64,000 nucleotides of DNA from Blasia pusilla (GCA_050084515.1 CM114271.1:40362001-40426000), one strand, 5' to 3'; shown: positions 47,601 to 58,979, counted from the stretch's first letter. Made by a program: numbers and translations. The notes: a model not told the origin generated them from the sequence alone.

Positions 47601-48928
47601 ACAATAGGGAAACTATGATAAGCGCCGGAGTGATACCGCCTTTGTTACAACTTCTGTTCTCGGTCACATCCGTCATGATCATCTTGAAAGAGCACGCCGC
47701 AGCGACTCTAGCAAACCTCGCCAAGTCGAGCACGACAGCGGAGACGAAGATAGACTCGCACGGGAATATCTTGGAGTCGGAAGAGACCATCTATCAGCTA
47801 CTGTCGCTCTTGAATCTGGCAGGGCCGGTCATCCAGAGCCACTTACTCCGGGCGCTCCTGTGCATGTCACAACTGCCCTCCGCCGTATCAGTAAGAAATA
47901 AGCTGAGGGAAGGAGGAGCCATACAGCTGCTGCTGCCTTTCTGCGAGGCAGGGGACCCGGAAGTAAGGGTCAATGCTGTGAATCTGCTCTGGCGTCTGTC
48001 TGAAGACGGCCATGGGAAAGAGATGTCACAACATTTGGGGCATAATTACATACAGACGCTGGTAAAGCTCCTGAATGGCTCTGCTCGGGACGATGAGAAA
48101 GCGGCAGCTATGGGCATTATTGGGAACCTCCCTCACGCGGATTCCCACCTCACGGAGGTACTGCTCGAAGCGGAGGCGTTATCTGCCATTTGCAACCTTC
48201 TGACAGTAAAAATCACCCGCAGTTCCACGCACCCGGTGCGCAACCAATTGTTGGAAAACACCGTCCTAGCGCTGCTGCGATTCACGGGTTCACATGACGT
48301 GCAGCTGCTCAAGCTAGCGGCGGAGCTGGATGTGATTCCGAAGCTCGTGCAGGTGCTTCTGCAGGGAACTCCGCTGGGCAAACAGCGAGCAGCTCTTGCC
48401 CTGAGCCAGTTCTCGGAGAGGTCTAGAACTCTGAGCACGCCCATCCCTCGTCGCGGCTCGTGCCTCTTGTTTGATTGCGGTCGCTCCCTTCCCAGCCCGG
48501 GCTGCGTTGTTCACGGCGGGTTGTGTTCGGTGACAACATCCTTCTGTTTGGTCGAGGCCGACGCCGTCGTCCCGCTTGTGCAGACGCTCGAAGAAAGGGA
48601 GGATGGCGCAGCAGAAGCTGCTCTTGGGGCGCTGATCACTATTTTGCACGGCGAAAAGTGGGAGCGAGGTGCGCACGTTATCGCAGACGCCCAAGGGATA
48701 AGTCCCATCATTAGAGTCCTCACAGTGGGCAGTCCTGGGGCGAAGGAGAAAGCCGTTAGGATACTAGAGAGACTTTTCCGGATGGAGAAGTACCGATCGA
48801 TTTACGGCAGTGCCGCACAGATGCCTCTCATCGATCTCACTCAGAAAGGCTCCATCACAATGAAACCCGTAGCCGCACAAATCCTAGCGCACCTTAATGT
48901 CCTGCACCACCAATCTACATACTTCTAA
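44666..48928 (+). CDS. U-box domain-containing E3 ubiquitin ligase with ARM repeats, PUB42/43/44 (SAUL1)-like
   Basis: Three exons in continuous frame (44666-45901, 46029-46329, 47418-48928) give about 1,015 residues. Residues 1-230 are an alpha-helical U-box N-terminal domain. The U-box is at about 262-333 (LHSFYCPITMDVMDEPVEIE, then TFERSAILTWF and NCPITKAEL) and recruits E2. Armadillo repeats follow to the C-terminus. Diagnostic of the PUB42-44 group are PGCVVHGGLCSVTTSFCLVE before the last ARM block and the ending ILAHLNVLHHQSTYF. Exon 1/2 joins DDNK to EAVSDAGAI, as in relatives. The first of two adjacent Met codons is used. SAUL1/PUB44 relatives act at the plasma membrane and in senescence and immunity; applying that here is inference. 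The 1,088-bp second intron holds a 144-codon frame (46569-47003) of unknown meaning. Confidence 0.92.
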
Positions 48929-49869
48929 GATTTGTGATCCCATTGTAAAACTACCTTATTCACCGTGTGTACAATACCTATGTATGATAACGCCCGACCG
49001 TCCCTTTGTTCTCCTTGCTTCCTGTCTCTTCACCCGTACATCTGAGTCTGTCTGTACATCGGAGTTTTGTTCCGAGAAAAAGAAGTGCCGAATCCTATCA
49101 AGCGCAGCGGAGAAGATTTCGATTCCTTGTATGTACTCATCTCCGAACGGGGAGAGTCTATTCCTATTCTGCGCGATGTACGACAGGAATTATGCCACGA
49201 ACAGGACGAACTTGTGACATCATCCACGACACAGCCGTCCGCCACAGATCTTCTCTAAACGAGGGAAGAGTGGAACCAGATGAAGCGGCGAAATCTTTAG
49301 AATCGAGAGGCGAAAGCGATGCGAGAGAGCGCGAGGGAAAAGAAAGTATGTTGACGATCCCAAAACTTGCAGTCGTCGGTACCGACCAGACACGCATATG
49401 CATCCGTGTTAACTCTAGCGAACGAGTCAAACTTCAAACTTGTCCACTCTCACATCACGCAGTCTTCGAACCTGCAGAGGCAGGAGGACGAGCATCGGTA
49501 TCGACGGGAAGAAACGGCCTAACACGGAGGCTCTGTCGGACGGATGATCCGTGCTTCTTGATATGACATGATGTGGCAACTGGGCAGAAAAATATATCTG
49601 AATATGTGCGTACACACATGGTTAGTCCTTCGCTCTCGTGCACACTAAAGCATTCGTCCCCCGAGATCGCGCAGCCGACGGGAAAGTCTCCCCACCGCGC
49701 GGACGAACGTCCAACCCTTCCAAATCACACGAAACACCGATTCAGCCATGTGCGGCTGCACCGAAGCCCTCGCACTCCCTGCCAGCGATCATTACAACCG
49801 CGCCTCAATCAGCTCGCGAGGATTAGTGAGTCCAAATCCTCGCGAATCTGCAGCGGCTGTTTAGTTCAG
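48929..49869. other. 3' flank of the U-box gene, no further gene recognised
   Basis: Probably includes the 3' UTR (to about 49100). A 186-codon plus-strand frame at 49006-49566 and several overlapping frames lack similarity to anything I know. A clear polyadenylation hexamer was not found. Confidence 0.45.
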
Positions 49870-50130
49870 CGCTGCCATTCCCAACCTCTTCCTGAAATCT
49901 GGAGCGACTCTGCGGTTTAGCGCTGCCATTGCTCCACCTCTTCCATGAAATCCGGAGCGACTCTGTGATTTAGCGCTGCCATCGCCCCACCTGTTCCATG
50001 AAATCTGGAGCGGCTCTGCGGTTTCGCGCTGCCATTCCTCCATCTCCTCCTGAATTCTGGAGCGGCTCTCTGGTTTTCCGCCGCCATTCCCTACCCATTC
50101 CTGAAATCTGGAGCGGCTTAGCGATTTAAA
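49870..50130. repeat. Minisatellite, ~52-bp unit, about five copies
   Basis: Units begin cgctgccat (or close variants) at 49870, 49921, 49974, 50027 and 50079, with a decayed start near 50130. Spacing is 51-53 bp. Each contains 'tgaaatctggagcg' or a variant followed by 'ctctg'. The unit length is not a multiple of three, so it is not a protein repeat. Confidence 0.88.
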
Positions 50131-50566
50131 GCTCCCATTACCGAATCCCTACTATTCCCGATTCGGTCACATCGGCACATGTAGGTACCACTTTCGGTCG
50201 ACGGCGTCGCAGTCTTTCCGTAAATAGTTCCGGTAGTTTAGTGATTGACGACTTGGTGCATCCAAATAGTTCGCACGGTCCTCGGCACTCGATCCGGAGG
50301 GTAGAGAAAGCACAATTTTCCTTATAGGGGTTATCGGAGTTCTATTCTTAGGTATCACATGATTAAAGCGAGCATCCCAACACGTGGCATGATCGAAAGG
50401 TTACTAAGTGCTATGAAATTCCAACGTTTAGTCCTCCCTTAACTAGTTTTGGATATAAATAATATTTCTAGTGTTTTGGACATGATCAAAAAGTTGTTAC
50501 ATGAGCTAAGTCTCCAAAATTGAGTCATGTTTTGAATTGTTTTCTTAACACGAATAAAAATAAAGG
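50131..50566. other. Short intergenic stretch, no gene
   Basis: GC-moderate to 50340 then AT-rich. No feature recognised. The right edge is where similarity to the retroelement LTR begins. Confidence 0.5.
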
Positions 50567-51108
50567 TGTGCACATTCTCTCATGTCAAACTAAATCCACT
50601 CTCTTAATGAGAAGTTTGGGTTACACTCACAAGACAAGGGATCATAGTTCCGCCGCCTTATGCCAAGAGGTTAAACAAAAAAAGAATGAGCTCTCAAGTT
50701 CTCTTTGGGAGGTATATCCCTTTCCTTCTCCCAAGTCCTCTTAATGGTAACCTATACTCGCAGGTCACCTCCCAGGCTCTTGACCTGCCGTAACTTGTCA
50801 AGGGCCATTTCCAAAAGTGGAAAGTCAACTGTCCCCAACATGGAAACTTACTTGAAATAGTAAGTTTCTCTATATGGTTCCAAATGAGCCAAAACGAAGG
50901 GGAAACCTGCTCTCTCAAGTTTTTCGGGGCCTCAACAGGTCATCCTCGACCTGTTGGGGCCCCGAAAAACAGTTGTGACAGTTGTCGTGCGCATACACAT
51001 TACTACACAATATACATCGCTGTCATCGAACACACACACAAACACACACGATCCCATGCTAACTCATGGCATCCATACACAGAGGCAAGAAGAACCAAAA
51101 TATCTCCA
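50567..51108 (-). repeat. 3' LTR of unit B (end truncated)
   Basis: On the minus strand it begins TGGAGATATTTTGG at 51108 and matches the element A LTR (32151-32750), sharing 'gcatgggatcgtgtgtgt' and 'aggtttccccttcg'. Similarity stops at 50567, before the LTR's last ~50 bp. It contains a near-perfect 23-bp-arm inverted repeat at 50919-50970. Confidence 0.8.
50919..50970 (-). repeat. Long dyad inside the LTR
   Basis: Arms 50919-50941 and 50948-50970 (23 bp, one mismatch, 6-nt loop). The equivalent dyad in the element A LTR (32326-32334 with 32341-32349) has different bases yet is still paired. Confidence 0.8.
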
Positions 51109-51109
51109 A

Positions 51110-51123
51110 TCGCCCCCCTAGCT
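51110..51123 (-). promoter_or_regulatory. Polypurine tract
   Basis: The minus strand reads agctaggggggcga immediately before the LTR start at 51108. This is the position and composition of a plus-strand priming polypurine tract. Confidence 0.7.
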
Positions 51124-51297
51124 GGTGGTTAGGTCCCTCTAACTCCAGATAGCCATCTATCCCTACCTACCATGACATACATCTCTAGGACGCTAAGAGA
51201 AGAAAGGTCGGATGCTCATGTGGCCCCATCGTTAGTCGCCTTCCTGTCATCCATGTCACAGAAAAAAGTCAGAATCGAAACCTACCTAGTATCTCCT

Positions 51298-51573
51298 CTA
51301 TGTACACCTGGGACACATCCATCGTCCCCGAGGAACCCTAGTGAGAGGTGACGTCAGACATGCCATATGCCAACCTCTCAAACATCCATCACAAGCTAGC
51401 ATCATGGCCGCACCACGAGCAGAACCACACAACATACAACGCAAGCCTGTAGGAACTACTGCTGAGCTCGGATCTACTGTACCATCAATGTTAGGAAGGT
51501 GACATGGCGCACAATTACGCACATGGTCCTTCCATACCATACCATCGTGTCCCTCCAGCAAGAGAACACCCAC
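51298..51573 (-). CDS. Unit B C-terminal pol segment with an intact PHD finger
   Basis: This frame continues from the integrase C-terminus. Its 91 residues end in a complete PHD zinc finger with ligands Cys46, Cys49, Cys61, Cys64, His69, Cys72, Cys87 and Cys90 (C4HC3), and the typical Trp two residues before the seventh ligand (GRWMCPRC). A further Cys pair, CAPC at 21-24, precedes it. PHD fingers generally bind histone H3 tails; in chromoviruses the integrase end instead carries a chromodomain that guides insertion. A targeting role here is inference. The stop follows at 51298-51300, and a noncoding stretch of about 170 bp leads to the polypurine tract. Confidence 0.85.
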   Translation of the reverse strand: MGVLLLEGHDGMVWKDHVRNCAPCHLPNIDGTVDPSSAVVPTGLRCMLCGSARGAAMMLACDGCLRGWHMACLTSPLTRVPRGRWMCPRCT

Positions 51574-52819
51574 TGGATGGCAAAACGTTACGCACTCTCA
51601 GGATAGTGCGCGCTGCAGTCATATCCAACGTCGTCCGTGCCGTTTGTTGCAAGTAGACATAATCTCCCTGATGAAACCTCCGGATAGTTGGTCGATAACC
51701 ACCACTCTGAATACTTGCATACCTCAACGTATCCCGATGTTGCGCAATCTTCCAGTTCTCGAACGCCATGGGAATCACTCTCCGAGACAACTTAGCCCTC
51801 TGAGAACATGCTCGCATCCATACATCTAGGTCATCAAGGTCCTGCACCTCGCCAGCATCTCGAAAAATAGCCGTAGGTAAATCTAGCTTTCGGCCATAAA
51901 GTAGCAAGTACGGTGAAAAAGACGCTAAGGATGTCTGCCTGCTGAATCTATATCCCATCGCCAACCACAGAAATTGGAGGTCCTAATCTCCTAGGTGACC
52001 TCTCTACAAGCCATACTTGCGTAAACCCCTCTTCACCGTCTGCACAACTCTCTCCGCTAATCCATCCGCCTCAGGATGATCTGGCGAAGTCGTGCGGTGG
52101 TCGATCAGCGCCTGATCACACAAGGCCTGAAACTCACCACGAAACTCGGTACCCTATTCTGTCAACACCTCAGCCGCTGCGCCATAATGACTCAGCACTC
52201 TGTCAAGGAAGGCATAAGCTACTCCCTCACTTGCTTTGTCAGGCAATGCAACCAACTCGATCCACTTCAAGAAGTGCTCGACCATCACCAACACATAACG
52301 AATGTGAAACTCCGTCAAAGGCAAAGGTCCTGCAAAATCCAAACTCCATCTATACCCTAAGCCCATGATCGGTAATGGATGCAACTATGGAGTCAGAGCA
52401 TTGAACGATGCTCGAACCCGATCACACACCATGCACCTGGCAACAAATTGCTGAACGTCAATGTGCATGCCTCGCCACCAATACTGAATCTGGAGCAAGA
52501 TGGACGTCCGCTTCACCCCAAAGTGACCCAACTCCTCGTGGGCATGCTGCACTAGTCATGCTCTCTGCAAAGGATGCGGCACTACGCGTACTCTACCATC
52601 CTCCCAAACCCTCAAAACATGTGTACCCTCCCAACGAAACCGTTTGGCCCGCTCTAGGATCCGAACCCGCTCTCTAGCACCCACGGTGCTCGCAACGCTG
52701 CCAATACGAAGGTACTCCAAGACTACTCCATCATCATGAATATCTCGGCCACCTATCGTCTCTTCACTCGCCTCGGGATCCAAGGACTCTCCACTAGACC
52801 TCGCCATCAAAATCTCCAC
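51515..52819 (-). pseudogene. Unit B integrase
   Basis: From high to low coordinates: N-terminal linker (52819-52556, RFRWEGTHVLRVWEDGRVRV). The HHCC zinc domain (about 52565-52420) is in a shifted frame (HAHEELGHFGVKRT, CMVCDRVRASF). The DDE core is at 52384-52154, with the first Asp in WSLDFAGPLPL. The second catalytic Asp is replaced: VLTE is followed by a stop at about 52154, where element A has VLTD. The Glu block and C-terminal part are near 52100-51560, including AMGYRFSRQTSLASFSPYLL. Not functional. Confidence 0.85.
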
Positions 52820-53089
52820 ACTGGCTCTCCATTGCCAACATGCCTAAGTAGGCTGACGCGTGCCATCTTGGCACCGACTCCTCATGACTCTCTCCATGCC
52901 ATCGAGCTCCAGTCGCATCTCGCTGACTCGGGCATGGATTACGACTCAACCCATCTGCATCTTGGTTGAGCGTCCCAGGTCTATGTACCACTTGAAAATC
53001 ATACTCCTGCAACAATAGAGCCCATCTCGCAAGCTTTCTTGTAAGCTTGTCGGATCCCATCAACCACTTCAATGGTTGATGATCAATGA

Positions 53090-54172
53090 TGATGGTAAAG
53101 GGGTTGCCGAATAAGTAATACCTGAAATGCGCGACAACCCACACTACAACCTAGCACTCACTCTCATACGAGCTGTACTTTGCCTTTGCAGCGTTGTTCA
53201 AGCGGCTAGCGTAAGCCACCATGAACTCTCTATCCTCATCATCATGTTGGGTGAGCACCACTCCAAGCCCCAACATGCTCCAATCTGTGTGCAAATGGAA
53301 AGGACGCCCCCTGATCGGTCTCCTCAAGATGGACATCAATCTGTCCTTGAGCAGGTTAAATGCTCACTCCTGCTCATTCCCTCAGTGCCACTCATGATCC
53401 ACCTTGGTCAGCAAGGTCAGTGGCTTCGCAATCGAATGAATACCTTGACATATCGCCGATAGAAGTTCGTCAATCCAATGAATGCACGAACGCGGCTCAC
53501 ATCTGTAGGGCGTGGAATGCGTGAAATAGCCTCCACCTTTGTCTGTTGAACACCAAGGCCACCTAGGTATATCGTATGACCCAAGTACTCAATCAGGTTG
53601 TAGAAGAACTTACACTTGCCTGGATGTAGTTTTAGCCCATGTAACTGCAATCGTCGAAACACCTCCTCTAGATGTCGCTCATGCTCTTCAATCGTGGCAC
53701 TAAAGACTATGATTTCATCAATATAACATCTAGCAAAATCCAGACCTTCCAAGATCCTATCCATGACCCTCTGAAACTCAGTTGGGGCATTCTTTAACCC
53801 AAATGGTAAGAACCGCCACTGGTATAAACAATCCTTCCCGTGAGGATCGATGCCCCAAAATGCCGTCTTTTACCTATCCTCCAATCTGATAGGCAGCTGA
53901 TGGTATCCGGCTCGCAAATCCAATGAACTGAAGACCTTTGCATGACCAATTGTATCAAAGATCTCCTCAAGGATAGGCATGGCATATCTATCAGACTTCG
54001 TCTGCCGATTGATATGTTGGTAATCCCCAAACATCCGCCAATCCGTCCAGTTGCCATGCACATCCTTCTTGGCGGGCATGATAGTGGCAGATGCATACTC
54101 CCCATGCAACATCTCCACTAGTCCTACTCCGACCAAGTCTTGGCTCCTACTTTGAATCAGAGCCCTCTCCAT
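53090..54172 (-). pseudogene. Unit B reverse transcriptase and RNase H
   Basis: RT reads from 54172 (MERALIQSRSQDLVG) through GEYASATIMPAKKDVHGNWT and VFSSLDLRAGYHQLPIRLED to MDRILEGLDFARCYIDEIIV. The catalytic YIDD box is YIDE at about 53725, so the second active-site Asp is lost. FIGLTNFYRRYVK at about 53470 leads to RNase H at 53339-53144 (FHLHTDWSMLGLGVVLTQHD). Frameshifts separate the parts. Confidence 0.87.
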
Positions 54173-54372
54173 ATCACTGTACCTGTAAGGTCATCAGAAG
54201 ATCGGCGTATCACTCGACAACTCAATGCGGATCCCCGGTCGCATCAGCTTACCCAAATCCTCCATGCTAAACGCAAAGCAGCTCCTATAACTCCTAAGGA
54301 ACTGATGTATCCGGCGCCACTCTCCTCTTGTCAACTTAGGGCCCATATCTGGCTCCCAAGTCTCCATCGTGA

Positions 54373-55770
54373 CTACGGTAGGACTCTCCGGGGCGAGTAT
54401 CGGTGGTTGCTATGGTGCAACCCCGTCTCAAACAAAAACACTCGGTCACTCTCTTGCAGCCAACTGCAAACTTGATCTCCTCCACGTGCAGTGCCCAGAA
54501 CCACGCTCGATGTTGTGGCTATCATCTCTTGGCGTACCTGGAAAACATCCAAAGAAGTCCAAGGGTATCTTTCCCGATCTCCCCTGGTGAGTAGATCTCC
54601 TCGTATCTCGCCCCCAGCCACTGCCTCCACCGTCTCGGTAGGTATGGGGCTCACCAACACAACCATTGTGATCTGTCGTAATCTCATACGGCAATGCTCA
54701 GCCACTCCCAAGCTGAGGATCCATGTCAAGCAATCCAGGTCCATCGCCTGACCCAAGACATGGCATCGTGATGCCTCTGACACTGACGGTACTGCCATCA
54801 CTCCTATGGGAAATCCCATCGCTCGCTCTCTCTTGTCGGCGTTGGGCTCCACCAACCGCTCAACCTGGTCATCCCAAACCAAGCCACGACCGGCCTCCTT
54901 GTTTGCATAGGAAGCGGGAAAACTCACAAACGTGGGCAAGGCTGCTCGCGGCGTGTCTACCCTGTTGACCATAGTCAACAGTGGTCGATCATTGTGCCTC
55001 ATTGCCTGTGATCGACGATCTAGATTCAGAATGGAATCCACTAACAAATGGGAGGGGCGCTCCACTCTCGCATACGCCCTCCGTAACACCGTATGGGGCA
55101 CCAAGTTGGTCCACCATAGACGCGGGCCATTGGCTCTAGAACCTACACTCGCCGCATCTAAGAACACTACTGGGCTGATCTAGGCATGCACATGATGAGC
55201 ACTAGTCACCACCCGTGACCTGGAGTCTCCTAAGATCGGCACATTCTCCAGAATGTAGGCTGGAGAATGAGACTGGTGCTCCTTCAACTGCCGTAAGACC
55301 CTCGACATCTCCCAAAACAACTTGGACCAAGTGTCAGCAATACTCGATTGGCCATGACATGGCCAACCGGAAATGACCAAATCAATGGTACCTATCTGCT
55401 CTAAGTCATGTGCCCCCAGCAACAAAATATCCCATGGTAGGGAACTCTGGTACCCCTATACCGCGGATGCAAACAATAAGTCGAGAAAACGTAGGCGTAA
55501 TTGCGCTCAATTTTGTAGTGAGACGCGAAACTTTCCACATACAGGTATTTTTGTACTCACACTCCTCCTTGCAAAAGAGCAGTTAACCTGGTGCTAATCC
55601 CTCCTTGAATCCCTCCAAAGAGATCTAACACTCGAATACCCTCCTCCGCGATACACCACACAATGGGTGTGGTATCCAAGGGTGTCATCCTAGCACTCCT
55701 TGCTACCTCAGGTTCCTCAGAGCCATCACGCTCCGGTGCAAACGCCTCGCTCCACGCGGTCTGCACGTGC
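54373..55770 (-). pseudogene. Unit B cytosine-5 DNA methyltransferase (DNMT3-like)
   Basis: Motif I is RVLDLFGGIQGGISTRL at about 55625, with a four-residue tandem insertion (12 nt) disrupting the SAM-binding loop. Motif IV is IDLVISGWPCHGQSS at about 55345, with the downstream Gly-Arg-Gly-Ser-Gly-Leu stretch deleted. Motif VI is YILENVPILGDSR at about 55225. After a TAG comes motif VIII as DAASVGSRANGPRLWWTNLV (from 55164). The target-recognition region follows, then an unbroken motif IX/X segment: RERAMGFPIGVMAVPSVSEA, then CHVLGQAMDLDCLTW (about 54830-54720). This is the only unit showing the C-terminal motifs in frame, and it establishes the canonical motif order. Confidence 0.88.
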
Positions 55771-56049
55771 TCATTGCCAATCGTCGAAGCTCCTCAATCA
55801 AGCCCTACAACGGCACCTCTCCTCCACGGAATGATGCGGCTACCATAACACTCCTCTCCATAGAAATGTCAGGAATGGGAGTATCCTCTGCATGGACATG
55901 TCCCTCAATCAAATCACTAGGCCAAGTGATGGCACTGCTAAATGCTGCTAAGGTCGCCACCTCTCTTGGCCGTCGCTCGATCACTGCACATGTGAATCGA
56001 ATGGGTAATGAACTAAGGCGCCCATCACCTGACTGCCATCTTGGTCTGT

Positions 56050-56640
56050 AGGACGCTAACTCCTCCTAGTAATCCAAGGAAAACCCCATCGGTTATAACA
56101 CTGCTCCACCAACCAAGATGTCGTAGGACTCTGCATCAGTCACTATCGCCGTGGCTTGCACCACGGACTCATCTGTAGGATGTCCGAGGCGAATCCTCAC
56201 CACGACCTCCTATCGGGTGATCCAGGATGTTTGTATCCAGAATGGACAACGCTCCACATCGGCTCTCGTCAAGCCCAATCCTCTGAATGACGCTTTCCCC
56301 AACATGAGGCGTTACGCTCCTGGATCCAACAAGACGCGGTGCGGACTAAAAGCTCTACCTCCAGGACTCATCATCTGGAAGACCTCTCCTTGGTTATCCA
56401 GCAACACAACACAAGGAGAAGCCATGGCACCCTCTATCGCAGGTCTAGCGGGCATCTCCGCCATCCTAGCAGCTCCAGCCTGCCATGAATCTAACGTGGA
56501 CGGCCCGAGCATCCGCTCCAAAGGCAGCTCCATCACCTCCTCTGTAATCACCTCTAAACGTGATGCAGAAACTCCAACTCCGAGCTCACATAGTGAAGCG
56601 GCCAGCCGAAAAGCCTCGGCGGGCGTTAGGATTTAGGGTA
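56050..56640 (-). pseudogene. Unit B aspartic protease region
   Basis: The frame 56551-56312 includes MITEEVMELPLERMLGPSTL and GGRAFSPHRVLLDPGA. The catalytic D-S-G triad is changed to D-P-G, and the frame ends just after it. The continuation to 56050 is in other frames. Confidence 0.8.
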
Positions 56641-56840
56641 AAGCCCCGGTGTGCGTACCCCCAACGTCATAACATCGGAAGCACAAAATAAAGGAGTGCG
56701 GTACGGAACGATGGCTGCCCCCAACAACATGCTCGACACATGCCCCTCCTGAGCATCAACAATAGGAGTCGTCACACTTGCTTCTCCCATCGCCCTCCGT
56801 GCCTGCACACCAACAACATCACCAACTCTCTAAGAACTTT

Positions 56841-56869
56841 GATGAGGACCCATCGATGGGGTCCTCATC
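56841..56869 (-). repeat. Conserved palindrome at the gag-protease boundary (unit B)
   Basis: Identical in core sequence to the palindromes at 35610-35638 and 61528-61556, and at the same place in the element. Confidence 0.85.
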
Positions 56870-56997
56870 GCTTCGGACAACGTGAAAGACTGAGGAAGCC
56901 TAGTCTATTTTCTGGCTTCCCCTCGGTGTGGATCCAACTTTGCGGCTACTCCACGCATCACAATTGCCGCGGCCTCCATCTAGGAAACCCCGCACAT

Positions 56998-58317
56998 TCA
57001 ACCAGGATCCTCCATATCTCTGGCTGCTCCATATGATGTTAATGCCACAGATTTGGCATCGGGTAACCTCAATGCCATAGCGGCAATCTTCTCCTGTAGT
57101 TTTTGTATGTGAGCAACCATCCCAGCCTCACGTCCGGCATCTCCCTTGGCGCGTCTAGGTGGTGGTACTCTACTTCCTCCACGGGCAGCTCCACCACCCT
57201 GTCGGGCAACTCCAGCTCCTCGTCCCCCAACGGGACCACCTGATCCACGATCTCTAGGCCCACCCGGACCGGCTACTCGCTCTGGTGCCTTCTCTGGCCC
57301 TTGGTCCGGACGTAACTCAAGATGTAAACTGAAACACCTTGGCGTGTGTATGACCATACCTCTGACATTAGTCACACTGATAATCTCTTGGTGCAGCACC
57401 ATCTCCTCTTCCATGTTGAGGCACACGTCCATGATGCTCACGAGTGCAATCGCGGTGATGATGGGCTCCACCACATGACCAACAAGTAATAGTAGGCGGC
57501 TGCTGCTGAGCCGCATATGAAGGCGCGGGTCTTTGTGGCACGGCCTCTCGGTATCCTCCTTGAGCTCGTGGTGCCACAATCGACCTATCTCGGAGTCCAC
57601 GTTGTTGCATATGTGGTGCTGCCAATCATGACTGCTCTCCCCCAGAACCCATGGTGGCTACGCTCTCCTCCGCCATGTTGCGCTCAATGTTCTCGGCGGT
57701 CCTAAAAACATCTCTAAACGTAGGGGAGGTGTTCATAAGAAGCACCCCCTCCCGCACCCATGTGCGCAGGGTCCGGTCCAGCATCACGTACCATGACTGG
57801 ATAGCCTGAGCCTCTGTCATCCCTTGAGTGACGTTGATCAACCGGCGCAAGCGAGTGTAAGCCTCCCGCAAACTCTCACATGGGCGCCTATGGAAGTCGT
57901 GGATGCTCCGCAACTTCTCCGTATGTACCCCTTGGTAACTCGCCTCAACTCAGCAAAGAACTCAATCACAGGGTTGAACCTAGGGACGAACCCGACTAGA
58001 TGGTGCAACTGCTCCAGTGCGAGTGACCCCTCCTAAAACGTCACTAGTGGAAGAGGAAGTAGCCTCTCCTCACATCTCCTCCTCATCTGGGAACGGCTCC
58101 GTCCATGACACATAATGTGGGTCATATTAGAGCCTCCACGCCTCAATCTCACGTGCATATCTCTGAGAGAACTCATGGTAATCGTCCATGGGCGCCCCCT
58201 CCAAATGCTGGAACATACCGTTCCATGTTGTAAACGGGTTGAACTCTCTAGAGTTCCTGGCCCGCCGGGAGTCGCATCAAGTCCTAAACTTGCTATGAAA
58301 TCGTGCAACTCAATCAT
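56998..58317 (-). pseudogene. Unit B gag
   Basis: MIELHDFIASLGLDATPGGP (58317) precedes the capsid-like part: MRSIHDFHRRPCESLREAYT at 57913, then AIQSWYVMLDRTLRTWVREG. The first zinc knuckle CWSCGGAHHHRDC is at about 57475. The frame then shifts before the second, whose remains are spread across frames near 57370. The tail carries AARGGSRVPPPRRAKGDAGR and a C-terminal helix. Confidence 0.85.
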
Positions 58318-58345
58318 GCCTACTGCCTAATTGCAATTGTCAAAA
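58318..58345 (-). other. Junction of unit C (RT) with unit B (pre-gag leader)
   Basis: On the minus strand, unit C's RT (EEHEQHLEEVF region) runs without a break into sequence just upstream of unit B's gag start ('gaggcatgattgagttgcac' in element terms is shortened here). No LTR, target-site duplication or filler longer than about 15 bp is evident. Confidence 0.7.
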
Positions 58346-58960
58346 CACCTCCTCTAGATGTTGCTCGTGCTCCTCAACCGTGGCGCTAAAGACTACGATG
58401 TCATCAATATAACACCTAGCAAAATCTAGACCAGCCAAGATCCTATCCATGACCCTCTGAAACTCAGCCGGGGCGTTCTTTAACAAATGGTAAGAACCGC
58501 CCTTTGGTACAAACAATCCTTCCGTGAGGATCGATGCCCCAAAATGCCGTTTTTCTGCTGTCCTCCAATCGATAGGCGGTGATGGTATCCAGCTCGCAAA
58601 TCCAATGAACTGAAGACCTTTGCGTGACCAATCGCATCAAAGATCTCCTTAGGGGTGGGCATGGCATACCTATCGGACTTCGTCTGCCGATTGATAGGTC
58701 GGTAATCCCAACACATCCGCCTATCCGTCCGGTTGCCATGCACATCCTTCTTGGCGGGCATGACAGTGGCAGATGCATACTCCCCATGCGACATCTCCAC
58801 TAGTCCTGCTCCGACCAAGTCTTGGCTCCTACTCTGAATCAGAGCCCTCTCCATATCATTGTACCTGTAGGGTCGTCGGAAGATCGGCATATCACTCGAC
58901 AACTCAATGCGGATCCCGGTCCCTTCAAAGATACCCAAATCCTCCATGCTAAACGCAGCG
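58335..58960 (-). pseudogene. Unit C reverse transcriptase, truncated
   Basis: 58947-58480 reads MEDLGIFEGTGIRIELSSDM and then GEYASATVMPAKKDVHGN and RMCWDYRPINRQTK. The YIDD box is preserved (RCYIDDIVVFSATVEEHE, about 58420-58370), unlike in unit B. The domain ends at the junction near 58335. RNase H and integrase are absent. Confidence 0.85.
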
Positions 58961-58979
58961 GCTCCTATAACTCTTGAAG

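Noticed and set aside
49870-50130. Regularly spaced repeats resembling a CRISPR array
   Set aside because: Repeats are direct and diverged, spacers are not distinct, there are no cas genes and the host is a plant. It is a minisatellite.
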